Assembly (NCBI GenBank): GCA_040007095.1
Contig: JBDTVS010000093.1
Coordinates: 1-7,301 of the forward strand
Length of the DNA stretch: 7,301 nt
Direction: 5' to 3'
From: JBDTVS01 sp040007095
GTDB lineage: Bacteria > Acidobacteriota > Vicinamibacteria > Vicinamibacterales > CAVVIG01
Shown: piece after piece, positions 1 to 5,851 of the stretch
Position numbering within the stretch: position 1 is the first letter of the stretch
Layout of the letters: the number at the start of each line of letters is the position of its first letter
Notes under the pieces: model-generated
Told to the model about the DNA's origin: nothing
The model's input: only the letters and a program-made list of their open reading frames with translations
Database searches by the model: none
Position numbers and translations under genes: made by a program

Positions 1-149
1 AGCCGCCACGTTCCATCGCCGGTGTGTTTCCTTGCGGCGTCAAGAACTACACTGCCGTTGATCGGTACTGATATTCTTGTAAAGACATTCAAACGCCGAG
101 GTGCTCCCTGTTTTCATCCAGAGCTGTCTCAATCGTAATTCTCCTGGCG

Positions 150-863
150 TTGTCCCTCATGTGGGACAACGCGAAGGCACAGGATCAATCCGGGCATCGC
201 AACGTTTACCCGCTGAGCACATTTCAGCCGGGGCAATGGGTCGAGAAGGTGTCGGGCGATTTCACAAAGCCCGGAGAGCCGTTCGTGTTTCGGATTCATC
301 AGGATGCGGGATATATCACTCTTCCCCACACTCATCCGATAGACGAAAACATTACTGTCGTGAAAGGGAGTTGGTCGCTCGGTATGGGCCGTCGGTTCAA
401 CCGAGCGGCCCTGGAACCAATGGATACGGGGACGTTTGGGACGGCGCCCAAGAACATGGCGCACTTTGCGTGGTCGAAAACGGAAACGATTTTACAGATT
501 CACGGAATCGGGCCGTTTGCGTCTACGGTCGTCGAGCCTGTGTACGAGCTTACTGACAAAGGCATTTTCTTGCTGACGTCTCTGCTGCTGCCTGGTAATC
601 CCACGTCGTCTAGCCCGCCGGACTGTTTCGCGCTGAAGGTTAACGCGAAGGTGCGCGGAGAGGCCGGCGAAGGCGTCGTCGTTGGCGCGCAGTGTAGTGC
701 CAGTGCCAGAAACGGCCGGGCAGGGTCGCAGCTTGCGGGGTGCGTGGTTGCCTGCGGCCAGGAAGCTCGAACGCCTGTAAGTGATCGAGCTACATTCAGA
801 GGTCTTACACAATTCTCGGCTGATGTCCGTCCATCCTCGCCACAAGTAACTGAAAACGCGTAA
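150..863 (+). CDS. Secreted cupin-domain protein, 5' end possibly frameshifted
   Basis: A small beta-barrel (cupin) protein of unknown substrate. With TTG at 150 as residue 1, residues 54-73 match the cupin motif G(X)5HXH(X)3E(X)6G exactly (H60, H62, E66 as metal ligands). Residues 94-105 give a motif-2-like G(X)5P ending in H105. So a metal-binding cupin fold is well supported; activity is not known. The start is uncertain: TTG 150 has no clear ribosome binding site and lies inside a hydrophobic stretch that reads as the h-region of a signal peptide ending in AKA before QDQ. The upstream frame is open to 72 but has no ATG or GTG. GTG 101 is one base out of frame, and dropping one T from the TTTT at 111-114 would join it into an ordinary signal peptide. 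The last ~60 residues, after about residue 183, match nothing I recognise and may be a displaced frame or foreign tail. The protein probably acts outside the cytoplasm. Confidence 0.7.
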   Translation: MSLMWDNAKAQDQSGHRNVYPLSTFQPGQWVEKVSGDFTKPGEPFVFRIHQDAGYITLPHTHPIDENITVVKGSWSLGMGRRFNRAALEPMDTGTFGTAPKNMAHFAWSKTETILQIHGIGPFASTVVEPVYELTDKGIFLLTSLLLPGNPTSSSPPDCFALKVNAKVRGEAGEGVVVGAQCSASARNGRAGSQLAGCVVACGQEARTPVSDRATFRGLTQFSADVRPSSPQVTENA

Positions 864-942
864 TTTGTATTCGGAGGCGGCAATTGCGGACGGCGTGTGC
901 GATAATCTTTCGTCGCCGCTCGCAAGTTGTTGATTCTAAAGA

Positions 943-1155
943 CGGAGAGATGTCCGAGTGGTTGAAGGAGCACGCTTGGAAAACGATTGTGGTGACTCTC
1001 GCCAAGCGATATTGAAACACCTCTTGTCGTAGACGGAGCAACGATTTTGCTTCGCGAAATGTGCCCCGATGTGAGTCCGTAAACGTCGGTATTTCTCGCC
1101 AGTCTTGCCCTCACCTTACACAGTTTCTACACAGTTTTCTGTTTCAGTTGCTTCC
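943..1155 (+). repeat. Direct repeat copy A with tRNA-Ser(GGA)-like 5' domain
   Basis: This is the first of two imperfect direct copies (the other is 4531-4742). They align without gaps for about 185 bp at a constant offset of 3588: 64/78 identical in the first block (943-1020), about half identical in the next 46 bases, and about 80% in the last ~85. From 944 the sequence reads as the start of a serine tRNA: acceptor strand GGAGAGA, D-stem TCC/GGA (953-955 with 967-969), D-loop GAGTGGTTGAA and anticodon loop TTGGAAA. It then leaves the tRNA pattern. The 3' side of the anticodon stem pairs at only two positions. A hairpin TGGTG-ACTCT-CGCCA (990-1004) stands in for the long serine variable arm. 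No GTTCGA-type T-arm, TCTCTCC strand or CCA follows. It is therefore not a working tRNA as seen. The segment 864-942 to its left holds nothing recognisable. Confidence 0.8.
944..1004 (+). ncRNA. tRNA-Ser(GGA) 5'-part pseudogene or tRNA-like RNA domain
   Basis: The first ~40 bases match the bacterial tRNA-Ser(GGA) consensus, including the GGA anticodon in a 7-base loop and the U8/G9-type linker. A five-pair variable-arm hairpin with one G-T pair follows. The 3' third of a tRNA is absent, so aminoacylation as a normal tRNA is not expected. It could be the attachment-site half of a tRNA gene split by integration, or the 5' domain of a longer RNA. The second copy shows compensatory changes, which favours a structure kept by selection. 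Confidence 0.55.
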
Positions 1156-1219
1156 GCCCGTCGTGGCAGGCCCCGGTGTCTCCACCGGTCCTGCACGTGG
1201 TAAAGCCTACGCACGAACA

Positions 1220-2055
1220 CTAACCGGCGTTGAAAGCCGTGTTGCTGCTCTTGGCGCGCCAGGCCTTGATTTCGTTCAGCACGGAGTTGTGATGCTGCTC
1301 GACAAGCTGGACGGCGTCGGCGCCGACCGGCAGGTGAAGTGGCGGTTTTCTCTCCGCTGCGATTTCAACAAGCAGGCGGCCGAGAGCGTTCGGATCGCCT
1401 TGTTGGGCATGGCGGTCTCCGTGGCGGCGCGAAACGCAGCATTTGACGCGCGATGGTCCTCGATGAGCGTCGCCGGTTCGAGAATCGCCGAGGACTTGTC
1501 TAGAAAATCGGTGCGGAAGTATCCGGGTCCGACAATTGTCGCGGTGATGCCGAACTCCTCGAGTTCGAGGGCGAGCGACTCTGTGAAGCCGGCCACCGCA
1601 AACTTGGAAGCGGCCTGCGCTGTCCCGCGCGATCCACCGAGGTAGCCAACTATCGAAGCGATCGTGAACAAGTGCCCGCTGCGCTGGCGTCGCATGACTG
1701 GCAACACGGCGCGAGTGACGTTCATCACGCCGTATACGTTGGTTGCGAATTGCTGGTGGATTTGTTCAGGCGACATTTCCTCAAACGCAGTGATGAGACC
1801 GTAGCCCGCGTTGTTGACGAGGACATCGATTCGACCAAAGTGATCGACAGCGTCAGAGACGACTCTCGTCGCGGCAGTTGGGTCGGTTACGTCCAGAGAA
1901 GCCGTCATTAGCCGGGTGGCAGCCTCGTCGGGAATCGCGTATGCGGCGTTCTTGGGGATCTGATGCGTGTCGAACCAGTTTGGATTTGTGGACCCGACGA
2001 CCGACACGGTGATCTCGCCCACCGTCGCCCTCCAGCGCCTATCCGCGCGCGACAA
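1220..2055 (-). pseudogene. Broken short-chain dehydrogenase/reductase (SDR)
   Basis: A classical SDR oxidoreductase remnant. Clear family marks: LDVTD (residues 54-58 of the frame opening at 2055), NNAG at 81-84, the N-V/T-R helix near 106-115, S134 in the catalytic-serine strand, and the PGYFRTDF segment at 177-184. Three defects are visible. First, the N-terminal TGxxxGxG nucleotide-binding unit is missing; ~50 unrelated residues precede LDVTD, so the 5' end is truncated or replaced. Second, the catalytic YxxxK motif reads QxxxK: Q147 (codon 1615-1617) takes the tyrosine's place. Third, after about residue 218 the frame shifts. The correct SDR C-terminus (GDPNALGRLLVEI... to ...NTAFNAG) continues one frame over and stops at 1220-1222; one G lost at about 1398-1399 explains it. 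A GTG at 2020-2022 behind GGAGG could still start translation of the damaged frame. It is probably non-functional. Confidence 0.8.
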
Positions 2056-2140
2056 AAAGCGGGGCAGGTCGTTTTCGGCCCTCCTTTGAGATCTGCCATG
2101 GGCAACGAGCGTTCGGCCCAGACGGCGACGACTAATCGAA

Positions 2141-2454
2141 CTATCGGTTCAACGGTGTTCCGACCGAACGCGCTTCTTGCTGATACAGATATTTCTGGAA
2201 GCCGATGAAGACTCGTCCAATGTCCTCAGGCTTGCCCAGGTCAGCCACCGCGTCGGCAATTGAGTTGTTGTATTTCAACCGCAACAATGGGGTCAGTTTC
2301 TCTTGGTCGAGTTCCTGCACGCCAACACGGACGTAGTGAGAGAGCACGAAGTCGAGAAAGCTTGCTCTTTGCTCTCAAACGCCGCGCTGATCGCAACCTT
2401 GGCTCTCGCCGCGCGTTCCTCTCGGGTAAAGTCGTGTCTGCTGTAAGTGTTCAT
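2141..2454 (-). pseudogene. hsdR: C-terminal fragment of type I restriction subunit HsdR, frameshifted
   Basis: This matches the extreme C-terminal domain of type I restriction endonuclease R subunits (EcoEI_R_C type), which helps assembly with the HsdM/HsdS methylase. Recognisable text runs from TREERAARAK through FLDFVLSHYV, GVQELDQEKL and LLRLKYNNS to VFIGFQKYLYQ, stopping at TAG 2141-2143. Only about 100 of the usual ~800-1,100 residues are present; the helicase and nuclease parts are absent. The reading frame breaks once: restoring one base to the run at 2357-2359 joins the upstream part to the rest. The ATG at 2452-2454 has no ribosome binding site and probably only marks where the fragment meets the preceding permease, whose stop is 33 bases away. 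No hsdM or hsdS lies nearby. Segment 2056-2140 holds nothing recognisable. Confidence 0.8.
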
Positions 2455-2486
2455 AGGAAACGAACGGCAGAAAACTACTGGCGTGG

Positions 2487-4532
2487 CTATTCGCTGCGGA
2501 GCGCTACGTTGGGATCGACCGCCGCGGCCCTGCGGGCCGGCAAGTAGCAGGCAAAGAACGCGGCACAGATCAACGGAATCGGCGTCACCACCAACATCCA
2601 CGGATCGACGATGGCGACGTCCAGCTCGAGATACGCGCGCGCGATCGCCCGGCCGACGAGGCCAATCGACAACCCGAAGATGAGCCCGTCGAGGACAGGA
2701 CGATAGCCGTCCACGAGCACCATGCGCTTGATCTGTCCGGCGGTGGCCCCCAACGACATCCGCACGCCGATCTCCCGCGGGCGGTTTGCAATGATATGCG
2801 ACTGGATGCCGTAGAGGCCCGCCATGGCGAGAAGCAGCGTGATCGCGCCGAGGCCGATCGCCGTCATGCCGAGCTCGCGCAGGACCTGAAACGGTCCGGC
2901 GAGCACCGATCGTCCCGTCCCGATGGTGTCGACCGCCACGTCCGGATCGGCACGCCGGATGGCCTCGCGCATCGCGCCCACCGCATTCGTCACCGATCCG
3001 GATGCCCGCGCGACGACCGTGATGAGCGGCTGGTAGTGCTGCGTCAGCGGCACGTAGGCCGGTGGCCGCGGATCCGCGAAGATACTGCCCACGTCCGTAT
3101 CGGCGGCAACGCCGACGATCGTGGCCGTCGTGGACCGCGCCTGGCCGACCGCCATCTCCCGCCCGACGACGTCGGCGGTACCGAACATCTGCCGTGCCGT
3201 GAATTCGCTCAGGACCACGACGCGTGGCGCGGCCGGCCCGTCGCGATCGTCGAGACCGCGTCCACGAAGGATCTCCACCCCCAGCGTTCGGAACATCGAG
3301 GGGGCCCCGGCGATCGTCGTCACCACCTGCGGGTCCATTCGCGCGGTGCTCGTCTGTTCCAGTGGTGAGATGGACAGGCGCAGCGTACTCGGCACGCCGA
3401 AGGGCAATCCACTCGACAGTGAGGCCGCCTCGACCGACGGATGGCGCCGCAGCTCGTCGAGTACCCGGTCGAAGATGCGCCGTGCGCGAGGCTCGTTCCA
3501 CTCCGGCGTGTCGAAATTGAGAACGGCGACGCCGATTCGATCCAGGTCGATGCCGGAATCATGGCGCGCCTCCGCGATCGAGTACTTCACGAACATGGTG
3601 GCGATGATGAAGAACCCGGCCGCGATGGCGACCTGCCACCGCAGGAGAAGCGGCTGGCGCCGGCCGCGCTGCGGTCCGGCGGCCGATCCGCCGGCGAGCG
3701 CGCCGCGAACGTCGAGCGTGCGCGTCAGCTGAATCGCCGGCTCGAGGCCGAGGGCGACGAGCGCGATGAGGAGCGACGAGACCGCGATCGTCAGCGCCGG
3801 CAGGTTCAGCGCGGGATGAAACGACAGCGTGGTACGGCCGCCGAAAGGCATGGCGAGGCTGAACTCGGTGTCCATCACGACGCGCAACAGCTCGAACATG
3901 ACGTAGGACGCGAATGCGCCGCCGGCCGCCAGCATCACGCTCTCGAGACACTGTTCGCGCACGAGCCGCCACCTCGATGCGCCGAGGGCGCGCCGCACGG
4001 CGAGCTCGCGCAGCCGTGTACTTCCGCGGGCGAGCACGAGGTTGCCGAGGTTCGTGCAGGCGACGACCAGCACCAACCCGACGAGCGCCACGAGCGTCAT
4101 CCCGAACCGGTGCACGGCGGAGTCCTCGTCGTCGGAGATCGCCGCCATGGTCTTTGCGCGCCACGGGCGATCCGTGGCGCCGACGCCCTTGCCACGGAAT
4201 CGCGGCGGAAAAAACTCGTCGAGCCGCTCGGCGATGGTCTGCATTTCCGCCGATGCCGCGGCGATCGTCACCTCCGTTGCGAGGCGGCCAAAGACGGTGA
4301 GCCGTCGATCGTCTCGTGCTGTCGCGGGCGGCGCCGCCGTCCGGGGGGACTCCTTCAACCGTGACTCGGTACCGAGTGGAATCCAGAACTGCGTGCCCAC
4401 CAGCCATCCGCGAGGACCGCTGAACGAGGCCGGCGCCACGCCGATAATCTCGAAGGGTTCTCCGGAGATCGCCACGGTGGCGCCGACGATCCGCGGATCG
4501 GACGCGAACCGCCGTCGCCACAGCGTATCGCG
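2487..4532 (-). pseudogene. 5'-truncated ADOP-family ABC transporter permease (FtsX/MacB type)
   Basis: A large permease of the acidobacterial duplicated orphan permease family. The frame stays open from the edge of repeat copy B to TGA at 2487-2489, about 680 residues. Order seen: end of the first MacB periplasmic core domain (LWRRRFASDPRIVG, then the IIGVAP motif); a first FtsX block with a membrane segment near TLVALVGLVLVVACTNLGNL; the conserved LRELAVRRALGASRWRLVRE loop; two further hydrophobic helices; a second periplasmic core (VVLSEFTARQMFGTADVVG); and a final FtsX block ending ARRAAAVDPNVALRSE. Full-length relatives are about 800-890 residues and start with a membrane helix and a leader of the RLLRRSPGFT kind. 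That 5' end, including the first transmembrane helix, is missing. Homology stops at about 4530, one base before the repeat. GTG 4473-4475 is only an internal possibility. Members of the family usually lack their own ATPase, and none is here. Probably inactive despite a clean frame. Confidence 0.85.
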
Positions 4533-4742
4533 GAGAGATGTCGGAGTGGTCGATCGAGCACGCTTGGAAAGCGATTGTGGTGAGCAGCACCAAGCGGCAC
4601 CGAAACACTTCGTTGCGCATTCGATTCAATGGTTTACGCGTCCAAGATACTCCTCGATGTGACGCCCTAAACGCTGGTGTTCGTCGCCGGTCTTGAGCCC
4701 ACCTTACACAGTTCTTACACGATTCTGGGCTTCACTTGTTCC
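4531..4742 (+). repeat. Direct repeat copy B with tRNA-Ser(GGA)-like 5' domain
   Basis: Partner of copy A in the same orientation. It starts with the same CGGAGAGATGTC and ends with the same TTCC. Its tRNA-like part carries D-stem TCG/CGA (4541-4543 with 4555-4557), a paired change relative to TCC/GGA in copy A. The GGA anticodon loop has a three-pair CGC/GCG stem, and the variable-arm hairpin is TGGTG-AGCAG-CACCA with five Watson-Crick pairs. T-arm, 3' acceptor strand and CCA are again absent. Its first base abuts the truncated permease; its right end lies about 80 bases from the truncated GAPDH gene. Segment 4743-4810 holds nothing recognisable. Confidence 0.8.
4532..4592 (+). ncRNA. tRNA-Ser(GGA)-like RNA domain, second copy
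   Basis: Same layout as the copy at 944-1004: acceptor 5' strand, D-arm, GGA anticodon loop, variable-arm hairpin, no 3' third. The D-loop has drifted (GAGTGGTCGAT) while the D-stem still pairs through a double change. It is either a tRNA-derived attachment-site scar or part of a longer structured transcript. No promoter is identified. Confidence 0.5.
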
Positions 4743-4810
4743 TGTACGTCAGGATGTTCTTCGGTACGCTTCGATTCGAGCGCCAACTAGTCATCACCCT
4801 TGGCGCCGGC

Positions 4811-4912
4811 TCACGAGACCGGCACGAGGTGCAGATCCGGTCGTCCCCAGCCGGCGCGCAAGGCGAGCCGACCCATGCGGCCGAAGCCGTTGATTCCGAT
4901 TCTCGCCACCAT
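4811..4912 (-). pseudogene. Truncated ArsJ-associated glyceraldehyde-3-phosphate dehydrogenase
   Basis: Only the first 33 codons remain. ATG 4910-4912 follows an AGGAG ribosome binding site by a few bases, and the product begins MVARIGINGFGRMGRLALRA with the NAD-binding GxxGxGRMG loop. The MGRLALRAGWGRPDLHLV wording is that of the GAPDH paralogues that sit beside ArsJ in arsenic islands. In those systems GAPDH uses arsenate to form 1-arseno-3-phosphoglycerate, which ArsJ exports. Homology ends near 4822-4826 (after HLV, where relatives continue HVNEI) and three foreign codons lead to TGA at 4811-4813. A full enzyme has about 330 residues. It lies 14 bases after arsN2 on the same strand, so it was the third gene of the arsR operon. 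arsJ would be expected next but is absent. Confidence 0.8.
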
Positions 4913-4926
4913 CGAGCTCCTGTGAT

Positions 4927-5361
4927 TTACAGCCTCTTGCGCATGACCGTTGCGCTCGACGGACACGCGGACGTGAACTCGACGGAGGTCTGCACGCTCG
5001 CCGGCACGTCGGTCCGATCGATCCGCTCAAAGCCGAACTTAGGAAAGAACCGCTCCGCCGTGGTTGTCAGCAGATAAACGGAGGGGACGTGAACAACCTG
5101 CGCCAAGTGGATCGCGACAGCGGTGAGATCATGGCCTAGACCCTGCCCCTGCCGATCCGTCACCACCGCGACCGATCGCAGCAGCGCGCCGTCCGGATAC
5201 ACCTCGAGGGCGGCGCTGCCCACGACGCGGCCACCCTCCCGTGCGACGAGCGTGGTCGCCAGATGATCGCGAAGGCCTTCGATCGGAAGGTGATGCTGCT
5301 CAAGAAGACGGACCACGTCCTCGGTCTCGTCCGGCCGTGCTCGCTCGATCTGTATCGTCAT
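4927..5361 (-). CDS. arsN2: Arsenic-resistance GNAT acetyltransferase ArsN2
   Basis: A 144-residue GNAT N-acetyltransferase of the ArsN2 type found in ars operons. Acetyl-CoA binding is shown by LLRSVAVVTDRQGQGLG (about residues 60-76), with the pyrophosphate loop QGQGLG at 71-76. YLLTTTAERFFPKFGFER (96-113) is the usual GNAT motif-B region. The C-terminal P-x-S-V-x-T-x-E-F-x-S-A-C-P-x-S-A (about 120-137) is typical of ArsN2. The start chosen is ATG 5359-5361, because it overlaps the arsR stop as ATGA, implying translational coupling; the frame is open a further 14 codons upstream to TTG/CTG-type codons but that would run into arsR. The related ArsN1 acetylates organoarsenical antibiotics such as arsinothricin; the substrate of ArsN2 is not established. 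It is cytoplasmic. Confidence 0.85.
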   Translation of the reverse strand: MTIQIERARPDETEDVVRLLEQHHLPIEGLRDHLATTLVAREGGRVVGSAALEVYPDGALLRSVAVVTDRQGQGLGHDLTAVAIHLAQVVHVPSVYLLTTTAERFFPKFGFERIDRTDVPASVQTSVEFTSACPSSATVMRKRL

Positions 5362-5774
5362 GGATGGCCCACGCTCAACGTCACCGATTGGGGCGTACAA
5401 CACGGCTCACCCGCGACGTCGCCAGGCGCTGGTACGCAGCAGCCGGTCTTCTTCTGCAGCCGTTCCGTGTCCTTGTGAACGACGTCGATATGCGTGAGCG
5501 CGTGTCGCACCGCCGTGATGATCGCGGCCAAGATCGGGTCTGGCAACGTCGCGAGCCGATAGTTCACCCACAATCCATCCCGCCGCGTCTCGACGAGCCC
5601 GCTTCGGCGGAGGTAGGCGAGGTGCCGGGACGCCTTGGGCTGCGTGATGCGCAGGCTCTCGTGGATGTGGCACACGCAGACCTCGCCCGTGAGCAGCAGA
5701 CCCAGAATCCGCAGGCGCGTGGTGTCGGCCAGCGCCTTGAACAGCGTTTCCATTTCCGGAAGTTGCTTAGCCAT
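5358..5774 (-). CDS. arsR: ArsR-family As(III)-responsive repressor
   Basis: A 138-residue winged-helix repressor. It opens MAKQLPEMETLFKALADTTRLRILGLL, the standard ArsR start. EVCVCHIHE carries the CxC pair (C33, C35) of the classic alpha3 As(III) site, right before the recognition helix QPKASRHLAYLRR (45-57). The wing is GLVETRRDGLWVNYRL. The C-terminal tail adds C112/C113 and C125/C126, any of which could supply the third sulfur ligand. ATG 5772-5774 lacks a clear ribosome binding site; a second in-frame ATG (residue 8) is possible but less likely given the usual lead-in. It heads the minus-strand arsR-arsN2-gapdh' operon and faces arsM across 77 bp containing two inverted repeats, so it probably represses both directions until arsenite binds. 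Confidence 0.92.
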   Translation of the reverse strand: MAKQLPEMETLFKALADTTRLRILGLLLTGEVCVCHIHESLRITQPKASRHLAYLRRSGLVETRRDGLWVNYRLATLPDPILAAIITAVRHALTHIDVVHKDTERLQKKTGCCVPAPGDVAGEPCCTPQSVTLSVGHP

Positions 5775-5783
5775 ATATATGTA

Positions 5784-5812
5784 TTGACAAATGTATCACA
5801 GGGGCATACATT
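5784..5812 (+). promoter_or_regulatory. arsM sigma70-type promoter
   Basis: A perfect -35 TTGACA (5784-5789), a 17-bp spacer and a -10 TACATT (5807-5812, 4/6 to consensus). The expected start site is near 5819. It is overlapped by an inverted repeat, so repressor binding would block RNA polymerase. Confidence 0.7.
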
Positions 5813-5814
5813 TG
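5788..5814. promoter_or_regulatory. Probable ArsR operator, inverted repeat 1
   Basis: CAAATGTAT and ATACATTTG form perfect 9-bp arms around a 9-bp spacer. The arms cover the end of the -35 and the whole -10 of the arsM promoter, and lie 14-40 bp upstream of the arsR start on the other strand. Confidence 0.65.
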
Positions 5815-5817
5815 GTA

Positions 5818-5835
5818 TATTCGCATTAGCGAATA
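5818..5835. promoter_or_regulatory. Probable ArsR operator, inverted repeat 2
   Basis: TATTCGC and GCGAATA form perfect 7-bp arms around ATTA. The ATTCG/CGAAT core resembles ArsR/SmtB-family operators. It lies at the expected arsM transcription start, just before the AAGGAGG ribosome binding site (5839-5845). It could alternatively act as a leader hairpin. Confidence 0.6.
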
Positions 5836-5851
5836 CGCAAGGAGGAAGCAG

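Noticed and set aside
944..1030. A functional tRNA-Ser gene.
   Set aside because: The anticodon stem is incomplete and no T-arm, 3' acceptor strand or CCA follows in either copy.
944..1155. Group I intron splitting the tRNA-Ser anticodon region.
   Set aside because: No P/Q/R/S core elements are visible and no 3' tRNA exon was found downstream in the window.
805..4629. Similar minus-strand reading frames in both repeats (TTIxFQACSxxHSDIS and SHHNRFPSV-type text) that could pass for a conserved small protein.
   Set aside because: They are the antisense of the tRNA-Ser-like segment, and mismatches between the copies show no codon periodicity; copy B is also interrupted in the alternative frames.
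2293..4629. Long arginine-rich open frames antisense or alternate to the permease.
   Set aside because: They are composition shadows of GC-rich coding DNA; the permease frame carries the recognisable domains.
943..4742. Integron gene cassette with the repeats as attC sites.
   Set aside because: No GTTRRRY/RYYYAAC core pair is apparent, the interval is far larger than a cassette, and there is no integrase.
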